64,000 nt of DNA from Salvia splendens (lineage: Eukaryota; Streptophyta; Magnoliopsida; Lamiales; Lamiaceae), in contig NC_056034.1 in the NCBI RefSeq assembly GCF_004379255.2, positions 5,830,501-5,894,500 of the forward strand, written 5' to 3'. Positions 21,603-32,810 of the stretch are shown one piece after another. Below the pieces are notes generated by a model. It was not told where the DNA came from. It saw only the letters and a program-made list of their open reading frames with translations, and did not search any database. The position numbers and the translations under genes were made by a program. How positions within the stretch are numbered: the stretch's first letter is position 1; each line of letters starts with the position of its first letter.

Positions 21603-23660
21603 CATGTGATGTATTCTTGAGTCGTATTGAAAATTGTCGTCATAGAGACAAATAATCTAGAGTATTTTAAATTGAAATCATGTCAATAATATCAGTAACG
21701 TTCATCACTAGCGAACTAAATAATGGATCACTACAAAATCCTAAAATAAATCTATATTCACTAGCGAACTAAATAATGTAACTTAGCACTACTAGTACTA
21801 ATTTAAACGAATATATACAAGTACTATTTTAAACGAATCTATATTCACTAGCGAACTAAATAATGTAACTTAGTACTACTAGTACTATTTTAAACGAATC
21901 TACACGGATGACACTTTTTTATGTACTTTATTCCCTTTATCGTACTTTATTCTTTCCACTTAACACACAAAATAAAGATGCATAAAATTTCGTGCCGTCC
22001 AAGGAATGAGTCATCTTACTTGAGACGGAGGGAGTATTATTTGATTGTCTATGACATATTTGGTGTTTATAGCTCTCGCTATAACTGTATGTCTTGGTAA
22101 AAAAACCTTCATTTCTCATCACAAACTAGACATACCCAAGATTCTGGAATTGCCGATTACGATTCAATACCGCCGGTTTCAGTTCCGGAAAATCTTGAAC
22201 AAGAACCGAACCTTGAGCGTATTTCGAGGTTCGGTTTCGGTTTGGTTTCACGATTTTCTAGTTATTTTTCACGATTTCAGTTCGGAACTGCCCGGAACCG
22301 GTGGTTTCGTCACGGTTTTGGTTCCGGATTTTTTGAACCTGAACTGGCCCGCTGTTCAATATGTCAAGATTCTTGTTCCATTTTAATTTCACTCTTCTGG
22401 TTCAGAACCGTAACTGGCAGTTCCAATTTCACGGTTAATCGCCGGTTCACTAAACCGTGGGCATCTCTATCAGAGGCGAACTGTCATAAAATTTTACAAG
22501 TAAAAAATGGAAAGTCACAAATCTAGTCTCCTAACTTTGCTTAGTGGAAATGGATTCGGATCGCGAAAATTGTGGTTTAATCCATCTTCATACGTTGGAT
22601 GGGGGTGGAGGGGCTCAAATGAAGTGTTGGATCGCCCTAATGATGCGACTCCGGGCTTGAGGTGCGTTCCGGCTCCAGACGCGGGGCTCAAAACCGCACC
22701 GCAAATTTACATTTATCTAAATGGATAAAATTTTTATTAAAATATTAATATACTAAAATTTCACAATAGCACATATTTAAAATTAAGCATATGAAATGGT
22801 CAAGAGTGTATTTTAAAATAGTGAACATAAAAAATGGTCAGTGGACTATTGCATTCTCACTACCACATTCACGGGAAATAAATAATATCGTTAGACATCC
22901 CTGAACTATAATATAAACATGTGGGTATAGTTTTGTTGCACTATTTCGGGATAAAAATACCATTTTACATCACACAATGATCCATGAGTATTATGTACTG
23001 AAAAAATGACATGTCGTATTAATTAACTGTTATACTATTAAAATTAACTTGTCATAGTTATTATTCAACTATATATATTTTCCCACTGTATCTGTGGCAC
23101 ACAAAAATAATCGTAAGAACTTGTACACACACTTGATCTTGGTCCCAAGCCGTAAAAAGGAAAATTGTAGTTACTCTCTCAGTCTCTCTCTCACACACAT
23201 ACTGTCATACTCTATAAGTTGGAAGTCTGAACAATCTCTGGATCTAAGGTCCCAAGCTGGAAAAGTGAAAACAGTTTATCCGATTCAATTACTAAAATAA
23301 AGCAATAATAATAAAGTAAAAAAAAGAAATTAAAGATTCGATGAATAATGGAGGAGTGGCCACATCATAAACAATAGTAATTAATTATTTAGTCCAATAT
23401 GCATCGTCTCCCAGGTGAAGATTTAAAGCAGTTGGGAAAGTGAGCATTAACTAACACACTAAAAGACCGTTTGAAAAGAAATGTGGGTGTGCCATAGTTA
23501 AGAGTGAGCACCAACACATGCACCATTATTCATTAAACACTATACTCACATTCATAAATCCCCGACATCCCACTACCACCTCAGCCGTCTACACATAATT
23601 ATCTTTCTCTCTCGTTTTCTATTTCTCTTAATAATTATTTACTATTATTATTTTCACCCA
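21603..23660. other. Intergenic with small repeats, no gene seen
   Basis: Holds a local tandem repeat (21706-21900), a lone Stowaway right end near 22036 (GAGACGGAGGGAG then TA) and a GGTTCCGGTTC-rich stretch at 22165-22440 that produces open frames without protein-like features. No gene is supported. Confidence 0.5.
21706..21900 (+). repeat. Local tandem repeat, ~64-88 bp spacing
   Basis: The segment TTCACTAGCGAACTAAATAA occurs three times (near 21706, 21757 and 21844). The last two copies extend through TAGTACTACTAGTACTA and TTTAAACGAAT. The units are imperfect and have different lengths, so they probably arose by local duplication. Confidence 0.75.
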
Positions 23661-23669
23661 CTCACCCAC

Positions 23670-24234
23670 GGGAGGAGATCCTCTGCTGTTCCACAAACAC
23701 AGCATATAATGCTGTGCTATTAAACGCACATCACACTTAATGAAACGCAAGATTAGTTCTTTTCCTTTTCTTTGTATAATATTCTTATTTTGTTTTATAA
23801 CTATGATTTTTTATTTAAATACTACTAAAATACTCTAAGAAAAGAAAACAAACTCATGATTAACACAGTTCCAATTTATAAATATTCAATGAAAAGCAAA
23901 TACATTCATGATTAGCATATCAATAATTTCTTGTGCATGTATGTTTATATCTTTTAAGTATTTTGTTTAATATTTAATATTATTAGTTTCTTGTCTATAA
24001 CAAAATAAAATTACGAAAAAAAATAAAAAATTGGATTGTGTTAATCATGAGTGTGTTTTCTTTTCTTAGAGTATTTTAGTAATATTTAAATAAAAAATCA
24101 TAGTTATAAAACAAAATAAGAATATTATAAAAAGAAAAGGAAAAGAACTAATCTTGCGTTTCATTAAGTGTGATGTGCGTTTAATAGCACAGCATGATAT
24201 GCTGTGTTTGTGAAACAGCAGAGGATCTCCTCCC
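23670..24234. mobile_element. Mutator-like foldback MITE (565 bp, 9-bp TSD)
   Basis: The left arm starts GGGAGGAGATCCTCTGCTG and the right arm ends with its inverse CAGCAGAGGATCTCCTCCC. The arms match almost perfectly for about 200 bp. The 9-bp direct repeat CTCACCCAC lies at 23661-23669 and 24235-24243. Long inverted repeats plus a 9-bp duplication indicate the Mutator superfamily. The near identity of the arms suggests a recent insertion or strong hairpin constraint. There is no coding capacity. Confidence 0.88.
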
Positions 24235-24791
24235 CTCACCCACACTCATTCCATTCATGCCAATAATACAACCCTATTTAATTATTGGCACCCCAATAAA
24301 TTATAAATCTATCCATTCTTTTATAACAGACGTGCCCAAAAAATTTGGTAGGAAAGGAAACACATTAAATTTTTTAAAGAATTATATTAATAATATAGTA
24401 GTATCTAAAGGAGTAAATGTTAAGGTGACTCGCCATCTCACGGAGTACTTAGTTTTGTTAAAAGTCACTATATCCGCAGACATATTAGGCCACCCGCGAC
24501 GCGTTACGCTGGTGGCCCGAATTTGGTTCCTCTGTGACGAAACGGTGGCGGGACACGTTGCAGCGCCCCGTCCCGTCACCATCCCGCCGGAACGCCCGTC
24601 ACGCTGAGACGCAGTGCAAGACGTCTCGCCACGCGCTCCCAGGCCATGCGTGACGTCCACTCGCCGGCCCGCGTGTGGGTTTTGTCACGCTGACGCAATA
24701 ATTCATTTAAAAAAAAAAATCAAATTAAATAAAAAAAATCGAAAAAGGTAATATTACCCTTTTCGACCGTTTTCTTTTTGTTTTTTTACTC

Positions 24792-24799
24792 TATAAATA
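24792..24799 (+). promoter_or_regulatory. TATA box of H6 transposase
   Basis: TATAAATA in CTCTATAAATACTCAT, 124 bp before the transposase ATG. The leader after it (TTTCACACACAAACACACATC and CTCTCCAATTTTCATCT) is shared with the ORF1 elements. Confidence 0.65.
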
Positions 24800-24922
24800 C
24801 TCATATTTCATCCTCATTTCACACACAAACACACATCTAAACCTCTCAAATCCTCTCTCTTTCCTCTCCAATTTTCATCTCAAATCATCTCTTTTATTCC
24901 TCCCCCAAATTTAATCGATCTA

Positions 24923-26182
24923 ATGGATCCATATGAGCAAATGCGTCAAATAATGGAAGAATCACTTGAAGAAGATCGATGCCGGGAGGCGGAGGAAGCC
25001 GCGCCGCCCCAAAGACGCTCTCGGACTTATATCCATCGTAACCGAGAGGAAGCCGCCGCAAGGTTAGTCTGCGACTACTTCAGTGATAACCCGATGTGGG
25101 GAGATACCTACTTCCGTCGTCGTTTCCGCATGCGGCGACCGTTATTTCTCCACATCGCAAATACATTGGCTGCCCGGGAAGAGTTCTTCCAAGAAAGGTT
25201 CGACGCCGTCGGCCGTCCCAGCCACACGACGTTGTAAAAATGTACTGCAGCAATCCGTCAGCTTGCGACTGGACAAACGGCGGATGTGTTCGACGAATAC
25301 CTCCACATTGGAGAAAGCACTGGGAGAATGTGCTTGCTCCAATTCTGCAAAGGCGTCCAGGCAGCCTTCACCGACGAATTTCTCCGGAAGCCAAGCACGA
25401 CAAATTGCCAGTTCCTGCTCCGCCTTCACGAAGAAGTGCAAGGATTCCTCGGAATGCTTGGCAACGTCGATTGCATGCACTGGCAATGGAAGAATTGCCC
25501 GGTGACGTGGAGGGGGTCGTACACGAGCGGCCACAAAGGCACACACCCCACCGTTATACTCGAGGCCGTTGCCGACTACCGGCTATGGATCTGGCATTCG
25601 TACTTTGGGGTCCCCGGCTCGAACAACGACATAAACGTGCTCCACCAATCCGACCTCTTCGCCGAAGTTTTGGATGGTAAAGCGTCGGCCATCAACTCCA
25701 CCACTAACAACCGGCGCTATAAAATGGGGTACTATCTTGCCGACGACATCTACCCGAAGTGGCCAACCTTCGTGAAGACGTGCACCAGGCCTGTGAACAC
25801 AAAGCAGACGCTTTTTGCGCAGAAGCAGGAGGCTGCTCGGAAGGATGTGGAGCGAGCGTTCGGGGTTCTCCAAGCGCCCTTCAACATTATCAAAGCCCCT
25901 GCTCGTACGTGGTTCATGGAGAGCATGGTCGACATCATGTATACGTGCATAATCTTGCACAACATGATTGTCCAAGACGAAGGACCCGAGGCGGGAAATT
26001 GGTTCGACCCTGAAGCCCCCGGAAGCTCTACCGCAAGTAGTCTGCCACGCAGTGGAGTGCATCCGTCTATACAAGAACGGTTGTCTATTCGGGCAAGGAC
26101 ACGTGACTCTTCAGCCCACGCCCAACTCTAAGATGATCTAATGGAGCACATTTGGGTAAAATTTGGCGGAGGAGATTATTAA
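24923..26182 (+). pseudogene. PIF/Harbinger DDE transposase, two premature stops
   Basis: One reading frame from ATG 24923 to TAA 26182 (about 419 codons), broken only by TAA at 25235-25237 and TAA at 26129-26131. Parts in order: a basic/acidic N-terminus (MDPYEQMRQIMEESLEE), a helix-turn-helix-like region with MRRPLFLHIANTLAAR, then the DDE domain. The catalytic residues are visible: D183 in NVDCMHWQW, D236 in NNDINVLH, E310 in KDVERAFGVLQ. The end is IILHNMIVQDEG and an acidic tail. At both stops the H9 copy has a glutamine codon (CAG and CAA). The family cuts and pastes elements at TWA targets. The first stop removes the whole DDE domain, so this copy is inactive. Confidence 0.9.
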
Positions 26183-26411
26183 ATTATGTATTTTTAATTT
26201 TTTAGGAAATTATTAAATTATGTTTTTTTATGAATTTTATGTTGTAAGTTTATTTTATTTAATGAAGTGTGTTTTTATTAATTTAATTTGGTTGGAAATA
26301 AAAATAAAAAATGAAATTGAATGAATAGTAATTTAAGGGACGGAGGGTTGCAGGTTCCGTCCTTTAGTTAATGGATGGAGTAAAAAAGTGCAGTGGGGCC
26401 CATGAATAGTA

Positions 26412-26590
26412 CTCCCTCCGTCCCGGACTACTCGCACATTTCCTTTTCGGCACGGAGATTAAGGAATGAGTGTATAGCAAAGTCAACAATTGCGGCTGTA
26501 GGTGATAATTTTTACTAAAAATGGAAAGAGTGCAAATAACTTGGGACGCCCAGAAAGGAAATAAGTGCAAGTAGTCCGGGACGGAGGGAG
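26412..26590. mobile_element. Stowaway-like MITE nested in H6
   Basis: Ends CTCCCTCCGTCCCGGACTAC and GTAGTCCGGGACGGAGGGAG are near-perfect inverted repeats. TA flanks both sides (26410-26411, 26591-26592). It sits inside the 3' flank of H6, so it inserted after H6. Confidence 0.9.
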
Positions 26591-26644
26591 TAATTTAAGG
26601 GACGGTTAAGAGACGGATAAGTGACAGCGTTGCGGATGGCCTTA

Positions 26645-27164
26645 ACTTGAGACTTAGACTAGAGGTGGCCAAAAATAGTTGTAATCCAATGATCATACCA
26701 AATCAAATTTCGGATTGATTTTTTAAACTGAAAATCAAATTTTCCGAATTATTACTACTATATTTTATTCAATTATTTCTATATGGAGTAGTATGATAAT
26801 CAGAATGTGATTTTGGAAATTTTCGGATATTTCGTTTCATTTCTACCGATCAGTTACAAAAATACCGTAAGTATTAAGAATAAGTAAATTAATAATTAAA
26901 ATTTTGTGATACTAGTATTTTGTGTATATATGATATGTATAGTAATGCTAGTAAAAATTTAAAATAACTGATGGAGTATTTTTGAAGATATTAGTTTATA
27001 GATGAAAATAGAAATAATATTAAATAAAAAATGACATTAATTAGGTGAATTTTGAATACTAAAACGGAAGCCGCCTTAGCGCGCCTTTAGAAGCAATAAA
27101 AAAATAGAGAGAGTCCTCGCACGCGTTGCGACAAGAAGAGACAAAGCTATCCACCTCTCCCATC
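26645..27164. other. Upstream region of the glutaredoxin gene
   Basis: AT-rich sequence between H6 and the glutaredoxin TATA box. No separate gene or element ends are evident. Confidence 0.5.
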
Positions 27165-27174
27165 TATATATAAC
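27165..27174 (+). promoter_or_regulatory. TATA box of glutaredoxin gene
   Basis: TATATATAAC lies about 145 bp upstream of the ATG and is followed by a CACTCACTCACTCACTCGC tract, likely near the transcription start. Confidence 0.6.
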
Positions 27175-27309
27175 CCCCCTTTGCTTCTCATCATTTTATA
27201 ACTCACTCACTCACTCACTCGCACATCATCCTCGGACTAGCTAGCACTCTTTCTTTCTAGAAATTGAGTTGGACCAGTCTCATTAATTTAAATTTAAGTC
27301 AGCATAAAA

Positions 27310-27666
27310 ATGCAGTACCACCAATCAGAGTCACGCATGTACTACTCGGAGTCTGTGGAGAGGGTGGTGCGGCTGGCCTCCGGCAGCGCGGTGGTGATAT
27401 TCAGCTTGAGCACGTGCTGCATGTGCCATGCAGTGAAGCGCCTTTTCTGTGGGATGGGAGTCAACCCTACTGTCTATGAGCTTGACCAAGATCCCCGTGG
27501 CCAGGACATCGAGATGGCCTTGTCCCACCTTCTTGGCGGCGACTCTGCCGTGCCTGTCGTTTTCATCGGCGGCAAACTCGTCGGTGCCATGGACAGAGTT
27601 ATGGCCTCACATATCGGAGGCACTTTGGTTCCTCTGCTTAAGGAAGCTGGCGCCCTCTGGCTTTGA
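27310..27666 (+). CDS. CC-type glutaredoxin (ROXY class), 118 aa
   Basis: A single-exon gene for a class III glutaredoxin, the land-plant-specific group that includes ROXY proteins. These act in the cytosol and nucleus, binding TGA bZIP factors and modulating development, nitrate or stress responses; some are thought to repress rather than reduce. Seen directly: active site CCMC (residues 36-39), the glutathione-pocket segment [18 protein letters not shown], and a C-terminus ending ALWL, the motif needed in this class for TGA/TOPLESS-related function. The length is typical for the class. The ATG at 27310 is the first in the transcript region after the TATA box and starts with MQYHQSES, as in relatives. 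Absence of introns is normal for this class. Which ROXY paralogue it matches cannot be decided by eye. Confidence 0.95.
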   Translation: MQYHQSESRMYYSESVERVVRLASGSAVVIFSLSTCCMCHAVKRLFCGMGVNPTVYELDQDPRGQDIEMALSHLLGGDSAVPVVFIGGKLVGAMDRVMASHIGGTLVPLLKEAGALWL

Positions 27667-30600
27667 GTTCAATATTCTTCGCCGTTCACCATGCTCTCTT
27701 TTTTTCTTTTTCTTTTTGGGGTTTTGTGTGTTAATGGTAAACTAAAAAAGGAATTAGTTTTCTTGTGTTAGAAAATTAGTTTGTGGGTGCAAAGGAAAAG
27801 AGGCTAATCAATTCGCCCCATTTTCGGATTGGTGACATTAATGCTGCAATTATGTGCGGGGTGTCCTTTGTACAGCTAAATTATTGTACTGTTACTATGT
27901 CTTCATATGGACTACATTTTTCTCTCTTCATTTCTTTACTTATTCATTGCGCATCCCATGCATGCAAGTTGAATATGGAGGGACAGTCAAATCAGAATTG
28001 GATTACTAAATCTCGTTTTTTAATCCTTAACTACTTTATTTAATAAGAATGCCTAATGTGATTAAAACATAGTTACTCCATTATTAATAACAATAATACT
28101 GTAATAATTTGACAAGGGCGGGCGTCTGTGAATTTGAAGATGTGCTGTTTATGACATTACCCACTTCCATGAATGTGTGTAGAGAGAACACAATTGGTTT
28201 GGACTTTAATGAGAAGGATAGATTGGAGATCCAATATTAATTCCTCCCGACTCGGCATTCAATGATAAATTCTTATGTTTTTTCACCCAACTGCAAGAAA
28301 CTCTTCACACTTATCACTTTTTTCGAAATTATTTCTGCATTATTAGTATACTTACATAATGAAATAATGATAGCAATGCCAACACATACTAATTGAGGAT
28401 TTTGCATTCACTATAAGGGTGGCGCTTGTTTCAAATTCAAATAATCAGAATATCTATAATTGAGATTTATAGAGGCGGTACATGGAATTTCACAAATTGG
28501 TACTTTTGATTTACAGAAGTTTGTGTGTTTAGAATTCATTTTTGATGTAGAATTCATCTTCAAGCATACATCAAATTAAACCTTTTTTTGGATTTGTCTA
28601 CCGATTAACGTCAAATATGGTGTTGTTGCAAAAATTTAAGAGATATTGCAAATCAGTCCATTATTATTTAATTAATTTGAATTAAAACACGACAACAACT
28701 TACAATAACAAATGAAGATGCTCGATTTCAAGAATATTTGACTGATATGACGCAATAAGAAATAAAATGCTAATTTAGAACATCGAAATACGCTAGTTGA
28801 TCATTTATGAGAACAATACACAAATTCCGAGTTTTGAATTTTTGCTATTTTATATGCGTATTGTGGTTTTTTTTTGTAATAGTGAGATTTTGTTATACTA
28901 TGTTTCGATTTATATTTCAATTTTATTAAAGCATGTGAAGTGTAATTTTTTTGAATATAAAGTATATTTAAGACATATATACAGTATATTAATACTTTAA
29001 TTGAATATAAAGTTTTATATTTAGATAACAAGCTTTTGAGCCACCAATTCCATCAAGACTTTAATTTGCAATTACTTACATACCCTGAAACTTCTCAATC
29101 CTCTTAATAATTTGAAGAGAACTTTTTCTCTTAATCACCTAAGAACTCCACTTTGAGGGACAAGTCACAAATTAATCCCAATCAACATACGATACTTAAA
29201 TAATTTGAAGGCTAATCAATTCTTTACTGCTGCATTTGGAACATGGAATTAAAGCCTTCAATTTCAAATTCAATATTTGTTACCAAAATATATTTAAATT
29301 TAGAATTAAATTGCAATTTCAATATTTCAATTTCACAATTTGAATTTAATATTAAAAGTAGAAAATTGAAATTCCAAATAGTAGTAAAATTAGATAGTTT
29401 CACTATATATCCACAACACACATTTCACGCACTACATGCACTACACACATTTCACACGCACTACCGACACTACATAGATTTCACACACACTACACACACA
29501 TTTCACACACTTTCCACACTACACACATTTCACACACTCCATACACTTCCCACACTTCCCACACTACACATATTTCACACACTAACCCACTTCATACATT
29601 TCACACACTACACACATTTCATACACATCACTCACTACACTCACTACACTCGCTAAACACACTACACACTCTAACGCAGTCCACACATTTCACACACTTC
29701 ACACATTACACACACTTCAAACACTTTCACACACTACACACACCACTCACGTACACTACACACATTTCATACATTTCAAGCATCCAATTTTTGTTTTGTT
29801 TTTTTTTCTTCAGTTTTTAGATTTTTTTCCGATCCGAACTGAAATTTGCAAAAAGTTTAAATTGAACCAAGTCGAAAAACTGAAAACCAAACCAAATTTG
29901 AAATTTCAGTTTGTGAATAGTGTGTGTATTTTGTGTAGTGTGTATGCACAAATTCTTCAAATTCAATTTCATATCAATTACTCCAATTTACCAAACATAG
30001 GGTTTGGAATTGAATTGAAATTCTTTCTAATTCATTTCCTTCCAATTCAATTCCATAGAATTCCAATTCCAATTCGATTCCATTTCCGTGTATCAAACGG
30101 AGCATAATCAGTATCTTCAATTTTCTTAAGAAACTGTTGAATAAGAGTTTCAGAATTAAGCATCCTACATCATGACTTTGAAACATATTACTACTACAGA
30201 AATATTGAAATAGTAGTACTCCATTAGAAGAAATTAAAAAGTGGATTAGTTATTTAAAGAAGACTGCATCCTTTGAATGGTGACAGTAAAGGACTCACCT
30301 GATTTTTGCAGTGACTTATAATAGTCAGACCAATAAGTCTTCGGAAAGCGGACTAGTCTCTGTTTTCAAGCCCTGAGAGTGCGCTCAAATCATGCGATGA
30401 AATTAGCTTCCTAATTCATATCATCAACAAACAAATACTATTACTATAATTTAAATCTATGATAAACAGTTGCAACAATGAAGTCATCACTCCCACAGTA
30501 CCATTGCCGGCATCTAATATAATGTAAATAAAGGTGAAGTAATGAAGCAGCGTTTGCTCTACATTAGGACCTTTTGATGGGTCTGGTATATACACGTGGC

Positions 30601-30735
30601 ATTCTCTGATGTGAAGAAGTGGCTAGAGCTTGAGTATTTGTTTTCCATCTTTTATTTCTCTTCATTTCTTTCATCGCGCCTGCGTTGAATGTCCTGAAGT
30701 AGGTATCAATCCAGCAATTCAAATTCAACATACTT
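27667..30735. other. Intergenic with a low-complexity tract, no gene seen
   Basis: Starts with the glutaredoxin 3' UTR. The rest is AT-rich and holds the degenerate CACA-type repeat (29405-29790). The open frame 29243-29656 is a product of that repeat. No gene is supported. Confidence 0.55.
29405..29790. repeat. Degenerate tandem repeat of CACATTTCACACACTACA type
   Basis: About 20 imperfect units of 15-20 bp built from CACACATTTCACACACTACA-like words, with variable spacing. It resembles a decayed minisatellite. Protein-like translation (HTFHTLHT) is only periodicity. Confidence 0.85.
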
Positions 30736-32807
30736 GAGCATCCGCAATGGCGGACTTCCGCACGGATGTCAGACCGGCGTGCGTGACGTCCGCGCGGGAA
30801 GTCCGCCATTGTGCAACTGTTCAACGGATACGGACGTCCGATACGGACACCGCATGTCCGCGCCTTTTTGCTGACGTCCGTCGGGACGTCCGCCATTGCG
30901 TTGACTCCCACGGACGTCGGCGCGGAATTCCCGATTTTTACATTATTTTTTTTAAAAAAAAAATCTATAAATACGTCTCGTTGCACTTCATTTCAATCGC
31001 ACCACTTGTTTTAATAAATTTCTCTCTCTCTAACACACTTTTCTTTCGAAGAACAATGAAGCACCACGATAGCGATTCCCCCGCTTCGAGCGACTCACCG
31101 TCGCCTTTTTTTTCCCATCGGCGGAACGGCGCCGATGCTTGTCGCGATGCCCCAACTGCCTGGGATGATGCCCCAACCTCAAATGCCGGCGGGGATGATG
31201 CCCGGGTACTACAACATGTACCCGCAATGGTATGGGATAATGAGCAAAATGTCCCAGATGCCCGGGGGGAGTTCCAAAATGTCCCAGATGCCCGGTATGA
31301 TGATGCCGGGGATGATGCCGGCCGGTGCGAGGGGGAGTAGGCAGGGGGTCCCCCAATCACCGGTGGGCAACGTCTACCGGCCCTACGTGGATTTACTGTC
31401 GCCGGACAACCCGACGAGTACTCCTGTCGAGACCCAGTTTACTGGCCTCGACACGTTATCGCTGGAGGAGTTGGGGCTGTCTCCGATCCGAGATTTTCCC
31501 ACCGACGCGCCGACGCCCACGGGGAGAAGGGGGAGGGAAAGGGAAGGGGAAAGGGGAGGGGAAGGGGACAGACACTACATCGTCTGCGGCGGTGTACGAT
31601 GGTGGGTCGGGGGCCGCTGAGGTGGGGGAGGGGTCCAGCGGGAACAAGAGGACCATTTGGAGCATGGAGGAGTGCATTGCGCTGGCGAAGGCGTGGATCA
31701 GTGTAGTGGAGGATCCATACGTCGGGGCGAACCAACACATCGACAAGATGTGGTGGCGCATTAGCCAAAGCTACCTCCAGTTCAAACCAGAAGGGGGGAA
31801 GCCTCACAACGGCGAACAATGCCGGAAACAATGGGAGCGGCTGAGGAGGCAGCTCAGCCGCTTTGTCGGCCTTTACACGAACTGTCTCCGCATGGCGTCC
31901 AGCGGCATGTCCGCCGAGGAAGTGAAGCTTGCCGCGCACCAGCAGTACATCGATCCTTCAAAGGGGTTCGGGGTATTCAAGTATTGGGATGTCTATCTCG
32001 TGGTGCAGGATTCGGCCAAGTTCATTGCGGGCGTTGAATCTGGCTAGCCGAAGCGAACGAGGATCAGCGCCTCCGGGGAGTATAGTAGCAGTGCTGGTTC
32101 CTACGAGCTCCCCCCGCCGAGGTAGAGTTCCCCACACCCACATCGTCGAACCGCCGCCGTCTCCCGGTTGGGCAAAAGGCCGCAGCGGGGACTCCGGGGG
32201 GAAGCGGCAGTGGATCCGCCGAGGCCCAATCGGCAGCACCCACCCAAAACGATCCCAAGAACCCCTCATTCGCCCGCATCGCGGCACATGAAACCTTGTT
32301 ACGTGCGATGGTTGAATGTAGCCAAGCAACCGACCCCCATTACAAGTGGAAGCTTAAACCCCTCTTCAACAGTATGCGGCGCGATTTGGGGTTCGACGAG
32401 ATGTCGGATAGCGACGGCGAGGGGGGTGGCGGCGGCGGCGGCAACGACGACGACGAGGGTACTGGCGGTGGGGAATCCGAGGAGTGAGAAGAGGGTTTTT
32501 TTTATATTTATGTAATTTTTTATGTATTTTTTTAATTAAGTATGTTTTTTTAAATAAAGTGTTCTCATTTTCTCCATATTTGTGTTGAAATTTTACTTCC
32601 GTAAATTGCATAATTTCGTAAATTGTTAAATTGGTGAATTTGAGAATTTTTTTAATATGGAAAGTCCGTCGGGATGTCCTTGGAGATGTCCGCCACTGTG
32701 CAGTGGGATGTCCGTATGACGTGACATCCGCAGTGGGAAGTCCGTATGACGTGGCAGGAAGTGTTTTTGGGATGTCCGCCGGGACATCCGCACCACTGCG
32801 GATGCCC
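30736..32807 (+). mobile_element. H7: PIF/Harbinger element carrying only ORF1 (second type)
   Basis: Ends are GAGCATCCGCAATGGCGG and CCACTGCGGATGCCC. TTA follows the right end (32808-32810), but the left flank reads CTT, so the duplication is altered or the left limit is off by a base or two. GGACGTCC-type repeats fill both subterminal regions, as in H4. TATAAATA is at 30966-30973. The only gene is ORF1. No transposase is present. Confidence 0.85.
31056..32487 (+). pseudogene. Harbinger ORF1 (H4/H7 type), frameshifted
   Basis: It begins MKHHDSDSPASSDSPSPFF at 31056, then shifts frame near 31120-31135 into a Met/Pro-rich part (QLPGMMPQPQMPAG, SKMSQMPG), VYRPYVDLLSPDNP and FTGLDTLSLEELGLSP. 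It shifts again near 31535-31560 in a GGGGAAGG-rich linker. The last frame holds the SANT/trihelix core TIWSMEECIALAKAWISV, DPYVGANQHIDKMWWRI, CRKQWERLRRQLSRFVGLY and WDVYLVVQDSAKF. A TAG at 32045-32047 replaces the TGG seen in H4. The C-terminus GGGESEE and TGA end at 32487. The protein would have been a DNA-binding partner of a Harbinger transposase. Confidence 0.8.
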
Positions 32808-32810
32808 TTA

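Larger units (their letters stand above)
24488..26641 (+). mobile_element. H6: PIF/Harbinger element carrying only transposase
   Basis: TTA flanks both ends (24485-24487, 26642-26644). Termini are GGCCACCCGCGACGCG and GCGTTGCGGATGGCC. The left 435 bp contain GAGACG and GTCCCG units, GCGTGACGTCCACTCGCCGG, CGCTGACGCAATAATT and TATAAATA (24792-24799), homologous in order to H2 and H3. The only gene is the DDE transposase. Its 3' flank also matches H2/H3/H9 and is interrupted by a Stowaway at 26412-26590. No ORF1 remnant is present. Confidence 0.9.

Noticed and set aside
22045..22728. Overlapping open frames in a GGTTCCGGTTC-rich stretch
   Set aside because: Composition is repetitive and frames overlap in different phases without any domain. 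Treated as repeat-like intergenic DNA.
24194..24607. 137-residue open frame spanning the MITE right end and the H6 left end
   Set aside because: It crosses two independent transposon boundaries and has no family similarity.
29243..29656. 137-residue open frame rich in His/Thr
   Set aside because: It is the translation of a degenerate CACA-type repeat with no protein-like features.
29400..29790. Possible CRISPR-like array
   Set aside because: Units vary in length and sequence, with no constant repeat and unique spacers, and the DNA is clearly nuclear eukaryotic.
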